Shown here piece by piece: positions 61,901-64,000 of a stretch of 64,000 nt of DNA; position 1 is the stretch's first letter; every line of letters starts with the position of its first letter. The stretch is taken from assembly GCA_024195265.1 (NCBI GenBank), contig JAJLRJ010000013.1, positions 15,949,162 through 16,013,161 on the forward strand, given 5' to 3'. Under the pieces are notes generated by a model that saw only the letters and a list, made by a program, of their open reading frames with translations, was not told where the DNA came from and made no database searches. The position numbers and the translations under genes were made by a program. The stretch comes from Dendrophyllia cribrosa (taxonomy: Eukaryota > Cnidaria > Anthozoa > Scleractinia > Dendrophylliidae).

Positions 61901-63285
61901 AAGTCGGTTCCTTTGAAATCCGCTGTGTTAACCTCAGGCGTGTATTTCAAGTTCTGTCTCTATCATGCAGTAGATGATTTCCCTGTGTCGTCTAAATTAA
62001 AGTGAATAATTGTTGTAAGGAGGGCGACAGTTAATTATATGCAAGGGCCCGCATATTTGTAGCCTTCAAGCGGTAGATGTTCAAACCGCGTTCTCAACTT
62101 TTCATTTCCGAAAATTGAAAAACAGACCCTGCATCTTTGGATGGCCACATTTTAGGATTTATCAACTTAAGACTGCCCACTTGACAATCATCCGATAAAG
62201 CCGCTTGGTTGTAGCTAAGTAAACCGTATTAATTTTGATACGCTGATCAGTTGGTCACTTCTAGGTTCTAGAATTAAGTGACACAATACGGCATGTTTTT
62301 AGATTGTGTTTATGTAGCATTCAACCATTAATTTTTTACCCGTACACCGGCCTATTACTTTAATTATAGTTTCCCAATGGCAAGTCTGAATTCTCAGCAT
62401 CTGTAACTTTTGGCAAATTTAGATATTAAGGGGACCCTAAGGGATCGTTGTTATCCCGTAGCCACATGTAACTTGTAACAAACACGTAAATCCTGAAGAA
62501 AAAGCATTAATCCTTCACAACTTTTCTGGACTTTCGCGATAAAACTAAGATGACATTTTGCTGGTTACAAAGTACATGCATTGCAACTGAAAACGACAAA
62601 AAACTCTCTCTGGCTCCTAATGAAATAGAGGTCCACTGCCCACAGAAATTTCAGCGAGCATTTTCACCGTGGTACCCGCTTTAACGGGGGATTTGGGGGA
62701 GAGCAATACAACATTTCCAGACCTCTGTCTACTCTAAGATATTGAATCTGTTAAATCAGCCGATGTAAATAAAGATCAATATAATAATTCCGTCAAATTT
62801 CTATCGTGTTTTAAGAAAAAAAGAAAGCTATAAACAAACGACAACACGGACACTCAGGAAGCACTAACTTGTTCATCGCTGTTTCCGTAATTATGTGAGC
62901 TGAATTTCTCAATCCACATATTAATTATTCACTTTAATTTTAATGCATTTTTTTATACCAAGTGACTTGAAGAACGACAATTAGCATAACGGTACGGTTT
63001 AAATGATCTACAAGAAAACTCCTCTATATGTATTGTAACTATAAATTAATCTTAATCTTTTACGAGCTATTTCACCTCGTAAAATCATAACAAAATCATT
63101 AAGAATTGAGGCAGCTACAGTGTAGCTCGGCAACATAATTTATAAAACAAGATATTACCGGTTTTTTAGAGTCGTCTACATTTACCTTTTTGCGCGGTCC
63201 TTGCGGCTTTGACTTCTTGAAACGTTAAGGTCAAAACAGACAACAACAACAAACAGACTCGGCAAACTTTCAGGCTTTTATCCAT
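12032..63285 (-). CDS. Adhesion G-protein-coupled receptor, complete gene span
   Basis: A minus-strand gene of at least 23 exons (about 940 codons read), listed separately below. Order: signal peptide, FN3-like modules, calcium-binding EGF, short hormone-receptor-like segment, GAIN domain with GPS, then 7TM. Family knowledge: GAIN self-cleaves at the GPS, leaving an extracellular fragment bound to a 7TM fragment whose first residues act as a tethered agonist; the receptor works at the cell surface in adhesion and G-protein signalling. The GPS shows W/C residues, [15 protein letters not shown] and the His-Leu/Thr cleavage triad. No internal stops occur, and junctions from 57698 down to 12032 are all in phase, so the gene looks intact. 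Unresolved: the link between the signal exon and 59469, and the tail after 12032. EGF plus GAIN recalls ADGRE/ADGRL4, but I assign no ortholog. Confidence 0.93.
12423..12549 (-). CDS. aGPCR exon: TM6 and TM7
   Basis: Acceptor CCTGTAACAG, donor [26 protein letters not shown] is TM6 with the Leu-Gly-x-Thr-Trp signature; [12 protein letters not shown] is TM7. Confidence 0.96.
12720..12905. repeat. Interspersed repeat in an intron
   Basis: A GC-richer block (GGGGGAGTTACTCC, GGGGATGTGTGGCCCGCC, ACCCATGTTCAGACC) in AT-rich intron. It looks like a dispersed coral repeat. No ends are defined. Confidence 0.35.
13147..13235 (-). CDS. aGPCR exon: end of TM5 and intracellular loop 3
   Basis: Acceptor CCTGTTTGCAG, donor GTAAATGA. 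A short hydrophobic FNFICLG, then a Ser/Thr/Lys-rich loop. It links the neighbouring exons in phase, with a split Arg codon at its end. Confidence 0.85.
13406..13472 (-). CDS. aGPCR exon: ECL2 and TM5
   Basis: Acceptor GAATTTTGCAG, donor GTAAGTTT. CWLS carries the ECL2 Cys and the class-conserved Trp-Leu; [13 protein letters not shown] is TM5 with its Gly-Pro. Confidence 0.95.
13817..13883 (-). CDS. aGPCR exon: TM4
   Basis: Acceptor TTGTTTCACAG, donor [22 protein letters not shown] is the adhesion-receptor TM4 (Gly-x-Pro-x-Ile/Val-Val), followed by the start of ECL2. Confidence 0.93.
14398..14560 (-). CDS. aGPCR exon: TM3 and start of TM4
   Basis: Acceptor TCTTCTTGCAG, donor GTGAGATT. It contains the TM3 Cys that bonds to ECL2 (MCKT), the class signature [16 protein letters not shown], and a Lys/Arg-rich loop before TM4. 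Confidence 0.95.
14779..14884 (-). CDS. aGPCR exon: transmembrane helix 2
   Basis: Acceptor ATGTTTTTCAG, donor [26 protein letters not shown] is the class-B2 TM1/TM2 loop (an Arg-Asn...His-x-Asn-Leu pattern), then TM2. The preceding intron is 16.7 kb and holds the nested plus-strand gene. Confidence 0.95.
14955..15647. mobile_element. Decayed GTAAGCGG-family DNA element
   Basis: CTCTCTTAACGGACACTC and CTCGTAAGCGGACA at the left recur at the right as CCCGTAAGCGGTCATC and CTCATAAGCGGCCACC, with CCGTAAGCGGACACCC inside. It resembles terminal repeats of an old element family. The right edge abuts a PLE fragment. Confidence 0.45.
15648..16089 (+). pseudogene. Penelope-like element GIY-YIG endonuclease fragment
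   Basis: The reading frame carries a Cys cluster (CKHPRCLTC) and then a GIY-YIG nuclease: [29 protein letters not shown] and a Glu after DSVRK. This pairing of a Cys-rich motif and GIY-YIG is the C-terminal endonuclease of PLEs. A one-base frameshift near 16025 moves the true ending ([16 protein letters not shown], stop 16087-16089) to another frame. There is no reverse transcriptase on this side in the same orientation, so this is a truncated dead copy. Confidence 0.88.
16862..17758. repeat. Paired ATCAATGA-rich palindromes flanking a PLE fragment
   Basis: Two palindromic blocks (16862-17043 and 17565-17758) are built from AATCAATGA and its complement TCATTGATT, each with a TTTTGTGGGTCATTGATT segment. 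Their outer edges mirror each other (AAATATCCAGGC.TAACTAATC on the left, complement on the right). The PLE fragment at 17059-17520 fills the space between. Confidence 0.8.
17059..17520 (+). pseudogene. PLE reverse-transcriptase C-terminal (thumb/linker) fragment
   Basis: An open frame reads [42 protein letters not shown] and [19 protein letters not shown]. These are conserved motifs between the RT core and the endonuclease of PLEs. It is cut at both ends by ATCAATGA-type repeats. Confidence 0.88.
17823..19345 (-). pseudogene. PLE reverse transcriptase, frameshifted
   Basis: On the minus strand, starting near 19345 with an N-terminal TLTQDE motif, then [10 protein letters not shown] (18655-18605), [13 protein letters not shown] with the catalytic Asp, [28 protein letters not shown] with the Asp-Asp pair, PTIKF, and FLDV, then [10 protein letters not shown] and RLRRICSS. 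This is the full motif order of a Penelope-type RT, but several frame breaks make it dead. It faces opposite to the endonuclease and thumb fragments nearby, so they come from different insertions or a rearranged one. Confidence 0.88.
19464..19547. repeat. Hairpin element (CCTCGTTCCCAGGGTCTCT)
   Basis: CAACCTCGTTCCCATGGTCTCTCTTGTTCCCG pairs, with one mismatch, with its complement across a short GCTCGCTCCAGG loop. It is a compact fold-back repeat. Confidence 0.85.
20031..20142 (+). pseudogene. Nested gene exon 1, part a: signal peptide
   Basis: [19 protein letters not shown], then TAA, then an open frame with [16 protein letters not shown] up to the TTAA target site at 20139-20142. The hydrophobic core and small residues at the end are those of a signal peptide. 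The stop directly after it would abolish the protein unless read through or miscalled. Confidence 0.7.
20143..23668. mobile_element. Palindromic TTAA-flanked transposon inserted in coding sequence
   Basis: Left end GAGTGACTTTCCCTAAATAC and its complement at the right end, flanked by TTAA at 20139-20142 and 23669-23672. The inverted arms are about 1.3 kb (20143-21475 and 22604-23668); the right arm lacks about 180 bp. The loop (21476-22603) carries a decayed C2H2 gene fragment. Mirrored open frames in the arms are by-products of the palindrome. Confidence 0.93.
21636..22330 (+). pseudogene. C2H2 zinc-finger family fragment carried in the loop
   Basis: [25 protein letters not shown] is split here as one C2H2-type finger: Cys-x4-Cys, then His and a later Cys. 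It is followed by [17 protein letters not shown]. The order finger, acidic/Pro linker, then GWALRSS...TRF matches a multicopy cnidarian family I recall. After a stop near 21989 the likeness continues in broken frames ([18 protein letters not shown], then [15 protein letters not shown] near 22245-22300). It has no known role and is probably captured cargo. Confidence 0.55.
23673..24065 (+). pseudogene. Nested gene exon 1, part b: ectodomain
   Basis: After the right-hand TTAA the frame of part a resumes exactly ([12 protein letters not shown], then [19 protein letters not shown]). The ectodomain contains N-glycosylation motifs (NET, NSS) and two Cys (CLARLNSSC). Donor GTAGCTC after 24065, leaving one base of a Glu codon. 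Confidence 0.72.
24066..24160. repeat. ATACCGC repeat cluster (first)
   Basis: AATACCGCA-type units recur at the start of the nested gene's intron. The same units reappear at 25325-25495, close to the other end of that intron. Confidence 0.75.
24579..24830. repeat. CCTCTCACGCGAAAACG end with GCCGTTCGAACGGC array
   Basis: Starts with CCTCTCACGCGAAAACG, the terminal sequence also found at 47996 and 51133, followed by many GCCGTTC/GAACGGC units. A matching right end was not found, so this is a solo or truncated copy. Confidence 0.7.
25325..25495. repeat. ATACCGC repeat cluster (second)
   Basis: Irregular ATACCGA/ATACCGC units. The cluster happens to be open in the frame of the next exon, but its repeat character and a good acceptor (CCCCCTCTATTAATGAAG) at 25517 argue that it is intron. 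Confidence 0.75.
25518..27456 (+). pseudogene. Nested gene exon 2: multi-pass membrane region
   Basis: Begins after an AG at 25516-25517 in phase with exon 1. Hydrophobic segments include [76 protein letters not shown], then in the second frame [36 protein letters not shown] and [16 protein letters not shown]. Between them are an acidic coil ([12 protein letters not shown]), CFLCKEM and [19 protein letters not shown]. Frame 1 stops at 26678-26680, and frame 2 carries on to TAA 27454-27456, so one or two bases were gained or lost near 26640-26680. It resembles an uncharacterised cnidarian membrane family; a channel or transporter role would be a guess. Confidence 0.75.
27735..27929. mobile_element. 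Small inverted-repeat element (MITE)
   Basis: GGCGCTTTCCATTCGACCAA...AATTCCGG pairs with CCGGAATT...TTGGTTAAATGGAAAGCGCC. Just downstream of the nested gene. No coding sequence. Confidence 0.8.
27930..30068. other. Gene-free intron DNA
   Basis: AT-rich, with scattered short open frames that have no recognisable motif or splice logic. I see no element with defined ends here. Confidence 0.5.
30069..30310. mobile_element. MITE with CCCCATTCACACCAACG ends
   Basis: CCCCATTCACACCAACG, then TTAAACATGTTTAAATGTTG, pairs with the complement ending CGTTGGTGTGAATGGGG. 242 bp, non-coding. The target duplication is unclear. Confidence 0.88.
30527..31150 (-). pseudogene. Non-LTR retrotransposon reverse transcriptase fragment
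   Basis: Minus strand, order [11 protein letters not shown] (catalytic Asp), [29 protein letters not shown] (Asp-Asp), [13 protein letters not shown] and [13 protein letters not shown]. This is the RT core of a jockey/CR1-type LINE. An in-frame stop follows WFVSYLI, and about a dozen residues are lost between NDF and FADD, so it is dead. No endonuclease or 3' tail seen. Confidence 0.88.
31591..31688 (-). CDS. aGPCR exon: transmembrane helix 1
   Basis: Acceptor TTCACTTTCAG, donor GTGAGCAG. After [12 protein letters not shown] comes a long hydrophobic helix, [18 protein letters not shown], matching TM1 of adhesion receptors. Confidence 0.94.
32098..32233 (-). CDS. aGPCR exon: GPS cleavage site and stalk
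   Basis: Acceptor TTTTTCCTTAG, donor GTACGTTT. Reads GFWSGAGC, then [15 protein letters not shown]. His, Leu and Thr at 32157-32149 form the autocleavage triad, and TSFAVLM is the tethered-agonist stalk. All four GPS cysteines are present, so self-cleavage is expected. Confidence 0.96.
32482..32550 (-). repeat. tRNA-derived repeat (SINE-like)
   Basis: On the minus strand TGGTCTAGTGGTG (A box) and GGTTCCGGGTTCGATTCT (B box) lie at tRNA spacing. The acceptor stem does not pair, so it is a tRNA-derived SINE or pseudo-tRNA, not a working gene. Confidence 0.65.
32618..38419. mobile_element. Large element with long, diverged inverted repeats
   Basis: ATGGCTCCGTCAATTCCAAG at 32618 is mirrored by its complement ending at 38419. 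Inside, further mirrored blocks are CCCCGGGCATTTG (32650 / 38380), GCATTTTCGTAGCACCCCCC (33063 / 37875), GGAAACAAGTTGATTTTG with ACCCCGCCCATAAAA (33140-33210 / 37730-37810), and an ACATGTTACTATGGCAAC-type block (33355 / 37580). Arms reach roughly 0.8 kb. Between them lies a decayed gene on the minus strand. No clear target duplication. Confidence 0.7.
33716..36990 (-). pseudogene. Decayed copy of a dispersed Cys-rich (CXC-tail) gene family
   Basis: Read right to left, frames shift repeatedly but motifs stay in order: PAWTGFN (near 36850), [10 protein letters not shown] (36600), [19 protein letters not shown] (35950), [11 protein letters not shown] and SHKEAS (35680-35580), [10 protein letters not shown] (35125), GNASRIEF, then an uninterrupted C-terminal part 34423-33716 with [40 protein letters not shown], and a Cys-rich CXC-like tail ([14 protein letters not shown]) ending in a poly-Asp run from a trinucleotide repeat. 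I recall this as a multicopy family in cnidarians and arthropods without known function. It is a pseudogene with at least six frame breaks. Confidence 0.75.
38605..38695. repeat. Dispersed repeat, one of three copies
   Basis: GGCATCGCTTGTTGACGAAAGG through CCACTGCGAGCATCCG is mirrored at 32365-32435 and again related to 39510-39615 (CTGCGAGCAGTGGATTCTTC). The copies flank the 32618-38419 element on both sides. Confidence 0.65.
39119..39257. repeat. Hairpin repeat (CCTCGGTGTAAGAACCTGTGA)
   Basis: CCTCGGTGTAAGAACCTGTG at 39119 and its exact complement ending at 39257 enclose a T-rich spacer of about 100 bp. Probable MITE. Confidence 0.85.
39721..39833. repeat. Hairpin repeat (AGATCTCATGTATATACCCACC)
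   Basis: A 24 bp sequence starting AGATCTCATGTATATACCCA is mirrored exactly at 39810-39833. Both sides are also flanked by GTGCTCCAGG, possibly a target duplication. Confidence 0.85.
39970..40016 (-). CDS. aGPCR exon: first half of the GPS motif
   Basis: Acceptor TTTCTTGTAG, donor GTATGTTA. Encodes CVFWNMT, the first conserved Cys and Trp of the GPS. Confidence 0.93.
40178..40307 (-). CDS. aGPCR exon: GAIN subdomain B strands
   Basis: 43 codons plus one base, acceptor CTTATTCAG, donor GTAAGTAA. Contains [10 protein letters not shown] and then [10 protein letters not shown], the standard pair of strands just before the GPS. Confidence 0.92.
40884..40956 (-). CDS. aGPCR exon: GAIN subdomain B
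   Basis: Acceptor GGTATCATTAG, donor GTAAGTTA. Reads [17 protein letters not shown], a GAIN-B strand with the frequent Tyr-x-Asn-Leu motif. Confidence 0.88.
40957..42004. other. Intron DNA with two unassigned open frames
   Basis: Plus-strand frames at 41079-41276 (basic, RRQKRRAV) and 41505-41888 lack recognisable domains and good start or splice context. I treat them as chance or as eroded element sequence. Confidence 0.35.
42018..42184. repeat. Direct duplication, period 89 bp
   Basis: TGCTGGATACTATTGTGACG...TTCGTTCCGCCTAG occurs twice in a row, starting at 42018 and 42107, with few differences. Confidence 0.88.
42590..42733 (-). CDS. aGPCR exon: GAIN subdomain B, first strands
   Basis: Acceptor GCTTCCTCCAAG, donor GTAAGAAA. 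A Lys/Ser-rich linker precedes [14 protein letters not shown], which looks like the hydrophobic-Pro-x-Ser strand opening GAIN-B. It is in phase on both sides. The upstream border is the least certain part. Confidence 0.8.
42935..43342 (+). CDS. PLE GIY-YIG endonuclease domain, open frame
   Basis: An uninterrupted 135-codon frame: [40 protein letters not shown], and [19 protein letters not shown] with SIRAKLF. This is a full GIY-YIG core (Tyr, Gly-Tyr, Arg, His, Glu). The preceding reverse transcriptase is absent, so it is only the 3' end of an element. Its sequence is clearly different from the endonuclease at 15648, which points to a second PLE lineage. Confidence 0.88.
   Translation: MLCKVMREPKPPLINQQCVVYNYQRDLCDAEYVGYTSRHLHQRIDEHHFSAIGKHLKNDHGIKTIGNLTSNFSVLKKCNGKLDCLIYEVLLIKKNPILNTQSHSIRAKLFVSTYPYDARFRVSAPLYIVHLHWIR
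43469..43813. mobile_element. Harbinger-like MITE with CAAGGATCG tandem repeats
   Basis: Ends AGCCTGGTTTCCATAT and its complement, flanked by TTA at 43466-43468 and 43814-43816, which fits the 3 bp target site of PIF/Harbinger elements. The centre holds about eight tandem CAAGGATCG units plus other GCGATCGC motifs. It sits in the 3' part of the PLE copy. Confidence 0.85.
44221..44335 (-). CDS. aGPCR exon: GAIN helix
   Basis: Acceptor TATTCTTTTAG, donor GTACGTTA. Encodes an Ala/Leu-rich helix, [16 protein letters not shown], typical of the last helix of GAIN subdomain A. Confidence 0.9.
44636..44704 (-). CDS. aGPCR exon: GAIN subdomain A
   Basis: 23 codons, phase 0 at both ends, acceptor TTCCTTTTAG, donor GTAAGAAC. 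Reads [11 protein letters not shown], a common GAIN-A helix pattern. Confidence 0.88.
45367..45555 (-). CDS. aGPCR exon: GAIN subdomain A, first helices
   Basis: 63 codons, phase 0 at both ends, acceptor TTAATTTGCAG, donor GTATGTTT. It has amphipathic helices with [19 protein letters not shown], matching the helical subdomain A of GAIN (a Gly-Asp-hydrophobic motif before a helix). Confidence 0.9.
45823..45900 (+). repeat. tRNA-derived repeat lacking an anticodon arm
   Basis: GGCTTGATAGCTCAGTGG (A box) runs straight into ATCATGGGTTCGAATCCCG (B box) and TTCAAGCC, which pairs with the start. The anticodon arm is missing. An ATTTTTTTCAGG tail follows. Probable SINE remnant. Confidence 0.75.
46846..46991. 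repeat. Two (TA)n microsatellites
   Basis: TA runs at 46846-46869 and 46947-46991, the second joined to a PLE-type end. Confidence 0.9.
47005..47075 (-). repeat. PLE terminal sequence remnant
   Basis: On the minus strand CTGAAGATGACAGAAGTTGC, then TGTCGAAACATG and AAACGTTTTGTCG. ATGACAG/CTGTC form a stem. The layout GAAGATGA, stem-loop, TCGAAAC is that of PLE termini. No coding part is attached. Confidence 0.6.
47636..47742 (-). CDS. aGPCR exon: hormone-receptor-like segment
   Basis: Acceptor TTTTTCTTCAG, donor GTAGAGTG, 35 codons. A Cys, a Gly-x-x-x-W step and [12 protein letters not shown] resemble the end of the HormR motif that often precedes GAIN domains; here it is shortened. It joins the EGF exon in phase with a split Gly codon. 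Confidence 0.85.
48251..50372 (+). pseudogene. PLE reverse-transcriptase fragment split by a transposon
   Basis: Left part (48251-48390): [11 protein letters not shown] with the catalytic Asp, then [12 protein letters not shown]. Right part (50283-50372): THGTAIG..., then VAFANIFMA after a one-base shift. These are consecutive motifs of a PLE RT core, interrupted at TTAA by the element 48391-50278. Confidence 0.8.
48391..50278. mobile_element. TTAA-flanked DNA element inside the PLE fragment
   Basis: Ends AGTGCCTATGAAATGAA and its complement, flanked by TTAA at 48387-48390 and 50279-50282. Inverted similarity continues for a further stretch (GTGGCTCCAATTT near 48530, mirrored near 50135). 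The 1.9 kb interior has no recognisable gene. The first nine bases equal those of 4239-4694. Confidence 0.9.
50383..50578. repeat. 19 bp minisatellite
   Basis: About ten copies of CACCTACTTCTGGAGGATG with small variants, which yields mirrored-looking open frames by chance. Confidence 0.88.
51369..52843. mobile_element. TAGAGTGTTTTCAC-family element, copy 1 (interrupted)
   Basis: TACATCCTACAAAGCTG...CGTCACACTATTTCA and the later CGCCTATAACTCTTGAACG...CAGTGAAAACACTCTA match copy 2 at 55405-55968 in the same orientation. About 1 kb of unrelated sequence (51523-52555) sits in between. The left terminus is lost. Confidence 0.75.
51635..51945 (-). repeat. tRNA-like insert between 54 bp direct repeats
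   Basis: A 54 bp sequence starting CACAAATGAACTTAAACCAG lies at 51635-51688 and again at 51892-51945. Between them, at 51770-51699 on the minus strand, is a 72 nt tRNA-like sequence: GTCCTGG start, D-arm GTGTAGTGGTTAACAC, T-arm GGGTTCGAATCCC, end AAGGACA. The anticodon loop is eight bases and the acceptor stem has mismatches, so it is more likely a pseudo-tRNA or SINE than a working tRNA. Confidence 0.6.
53830..53955 (-). CDS. aGPCR exon: calcium-binding EGF module
   Basis: One exon gives one EGF domain: DKDEC, a Cys-rich loop, [12 protein letters not shown] and GWTGDGTTC. Asp/Glu at the start plus Asn in CINT and Tyr/Phe in SYFC match the calcium-binding consensus. Acceptor TTTTTACACAG, donor GTTTGTGG. 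Confidence 0.93.
54232..54800. repeat. 18 bp minisatellite, about 31 copies
   Basis: GACCCACCCGAAAGTAAC and variants in tandem inside the intron between the FN3 and EGF exons. Because the unit is a multiple of three without stops, minus-strand frames stay open across it (Ser-Leu-Leu-Ser-Gly-Gly, or Arg-Tyr-Phe-Arg-Val-Gly repeats). It has no splice support as an exon. Confidence 0.95.
55405..55968. mobile_element. TAGAGTGTTTTCAC-family element, copy 2
   Basis: Ends ATAGAGTGTTTTCACATGAC and the complement GTCAGTGAAAACACTCTAT. Short TA or TWA target site. No coding sequence. Shares internal sequence with copy 1. Confidence 0.82.
56241..56516 (-). CDS. aGPCR exon: third FN3 module
   Basis: Acceptor TTTTCTCCAG, donor GTGAGATA, 91 whole codons plus split codons. 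[26 protein letters not shown] and the closing HFTTL are typical FN3 strands. The last base joins the next exon to start the EGF module. Confidence 0.88.
56819..57145 (-). CDS. aGPCR exon: second FN3-like module
   Basis: Acceptor CATTTTTCAG, donor GTAAATTT, 108 whole codons flanked by split codons. Alternating hydrophobic strands, a Trp in ADWKAV and a Tyr-rich [13 protein letters not shown] strand fit an Ig/FN3-type beta sandwich of about 100 residues. It is one complete module with symmetric phases. Confidence 0.85.
57521..57698 (-). CDS. aGPCR exon: FN3 module 1, second half
   Basis: Acceptor TTTTTTCCAG, donor GTGAGTGG, 59 codons plus one base. FTVRY, then [15 protein letters not shown] and a Gly/Ser turn match the C-to-G strands of an FN3 fold with its Leu...Tyr signature. 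Confidence 0.85.
57699..59420. other. Intron with a long TATAG microsatellite
   Basis: 58088-58414 is an almost pure TATAGTATAGTA-type array that inverts to ACTATACTATA near 58297-58327. The remainder shows no exon or element that I can support. Confidence 0.8.
59421..59469 (-). CDS. aGPCR exon (tentative): first half of FN3 module 1
   Basis: Bordered by TTTTTTCGTTGAAG and GTGAATTT. In the frame that joins in phase to the next exon it reads a short segment with LNW, which fits the B-strand Trp of an FN3 fold completed by exon 57521-57698. It starts with one base of a split codon, so at least one exon between it and the signal exon is missing from my model. Confidence 0.45.
59499..59804. mobile_element. 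TTAA-flanked MITE rich in GCAACTTG
   Basis: Ends (GGATGCTGTTACACGAGG and, mirrored, AGGTGTTGTTACACAAGG) flanked by TTAA at 59495-59498 and 59805-59808. Inverted arms continue as CAATTTTTTCCTGCAACTTG. Inside, GCAACTTG/CAAGTTGC recur. It lies about 25 bp upstream, in gene direction, of the tentative exon 59421-59469. Confidence 0.9.
59805..63185. other. Intron between signal exon and FN3 exon
   Basis: AT-rich. At least one receptor exon should lie here, since phases at 63186 and 59469 do not join. I could not identify it. No element with defined ends was seen. Confidence 0.5.
63186..63285 (-). CDS. aGPCR exon: start codon and signal peptide
   Basis: ATG at 63283-63285, then a short basic start, a hydrophobic core ([12 protein letters not shown]) and a likely signal-peptidase region at VKAA. 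Donor GTAAAT follows 63186. The exon leaves one base of a split codon. Confidence 0.85.
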
Positions 63286-64000
63286 TTGAATGGTTGTCCA
63301 CAGTCCAGAGTGTGATTTGAGTTTTGTTATTTTCCTTCCTTTGTTTAGCTGCAGCTGCGCCTCGGTTCACTCGCTGATAAACTTTAGAATGGAAGGTACA
63401 GGCAATTTCGTGTAATGCCAGTTACGTTGAAGAGAATTTATAATCGCCTTGTCGTGGCGCGACGTACATATATAGATGTGTTTTAGCGATGATCGAATAA
63501 ACTAGATAGAAAACGTAAACCGCGCATGTAGTAATAATCCAATCCGAGCCTTGAACTTTCAGAAAAATTGACAAGCACATACAGTGAACCGTGTAGTGAA
63601 ACAATATCTTTCAAAAGGTTATTTCAATAACTTTGGCATGCCTCACTACAGACATGACATAACAACACTGGCCCAATTACCATCGGTAATTACGACACAA
63701 AGGTCAATGCAATACCTAGCAAGCGGATCAGTGCATGCGGATGATGAGACAAAATCATTATTCACAAATCAAATCACGGTTATCAAGTTTTGGACTTTGA
63801 CGGTTTCCGGCCTGGTGGACGCCCATAAAACCGAGTACGTCAACAAATCTTCTTATAAGTGCCCGGTATTTAATAAAAAAGTGACCATTAACATAAAAGC
63901 TACTGTTCGTTTTGATCCAAAACAAATGTTTCGAAATGTTTGAAAATTTGTCAGAAAATGTAAACAGCCTTTGTTATAGCTGGTCAGCGTGGTAACCGGT
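63286..64000. other. Upstream region of the receptor gene
   Basis: Holds the putative 5' UTR and promoter on the minus strand. A plus-strand open frame at 63584-63943 shows no recognisable domain and is not called as a gene. Confidence 0.4.
63431..63446 (-). promoter_or_regulatory. Possible TATA box of the receptor gene
   Basis: On the minus strand TTATAAATTCTC lies about 150 bp upstream of the start codon at 63285. The spacing would allow a 5' UTR of about 120 bases. Suggestive only, as such AT-rich strings are frequent here. Confidence 0.2.

Noticed and set aside
63584..63943. 119-codon plus-strand frame
   Set aside because: No domain, signal or splice context; probably chance in the receptor's upstream region.

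Overview
The window looks like animal nuclear DNA, most likely from an anthozoan cnidarian such as a stony coral. It is AT-rich, has introns with GT..AG borders, and is packed with palindromic DNA transposons, Penelope-like retroelement (PLE) fragments, a non-LTR reverse transcriptase fragment, tRNA-derived repeats and minisatellites. The organism call rests on this repeat style and on gene families I recognise, not on any search. No bacterial-style operon, rRNA gene or CRISPR array is present.

The backbone is one large minus-strand gene, an adhesion G-protein-coupled receptor, running from a signal-peptide exon at 63285 down to a TM7 exon at 12032. I placed 23 exons by hand from reading frame, splice borders and phase. 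In order they encode a signal peptide, three fibronectin-III-like modules, a calcium-binding EGF module, a short hormone-receptor-like segment, a GAIN domain ending in a GPS cleavage site (His-Leu/Thr at 32149-32157), and seven membrane helices. From 57698 down to 12032 every exon junction is in phase. One N-terminal junction is unresolved and the cytoplasmic tail was not found.

Most of the rest is intron or flank filled with mobile DNA. At 5172-11858 is a 6.7 kb palindromic element flanked by TTAA; its right arm carries two later insertions (7738-9738 at TTAA, 9885-10899 at TA), and the left arm preserves the empty version of both sites. The 16.7 kb intron between TM1 and TM2 holds PLE pieces, a jockey-like reverse transcriptase fragment, and a plus-strand nested gene (20031-27456) for an unrecognised multi-pass membrane protein. 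That gene has a stop just after the signal peptide, a 3.5 kb TTAA-flanked palindromic transposon inside its first exon, and a frameshift near 26670. The 32618-38419 stretch is a long-inverted-repeat element enclosing a decayed copy of a dispersed gene family. At 47996-51133 a TIR element encloses a PLE reverse-transcriptase fragment that is itself split by a TTAA element.

At least six TTAA-flanked elements occur in 64 kb (4239, 5172, 7738, 20143, 48391, 59499), so one transposase superfamily (Kolobok- or piggyBac-like target choice) has shaped this locus. No intact transposase was seen, so these copies must have been moved by proteins encoded elsewhere.
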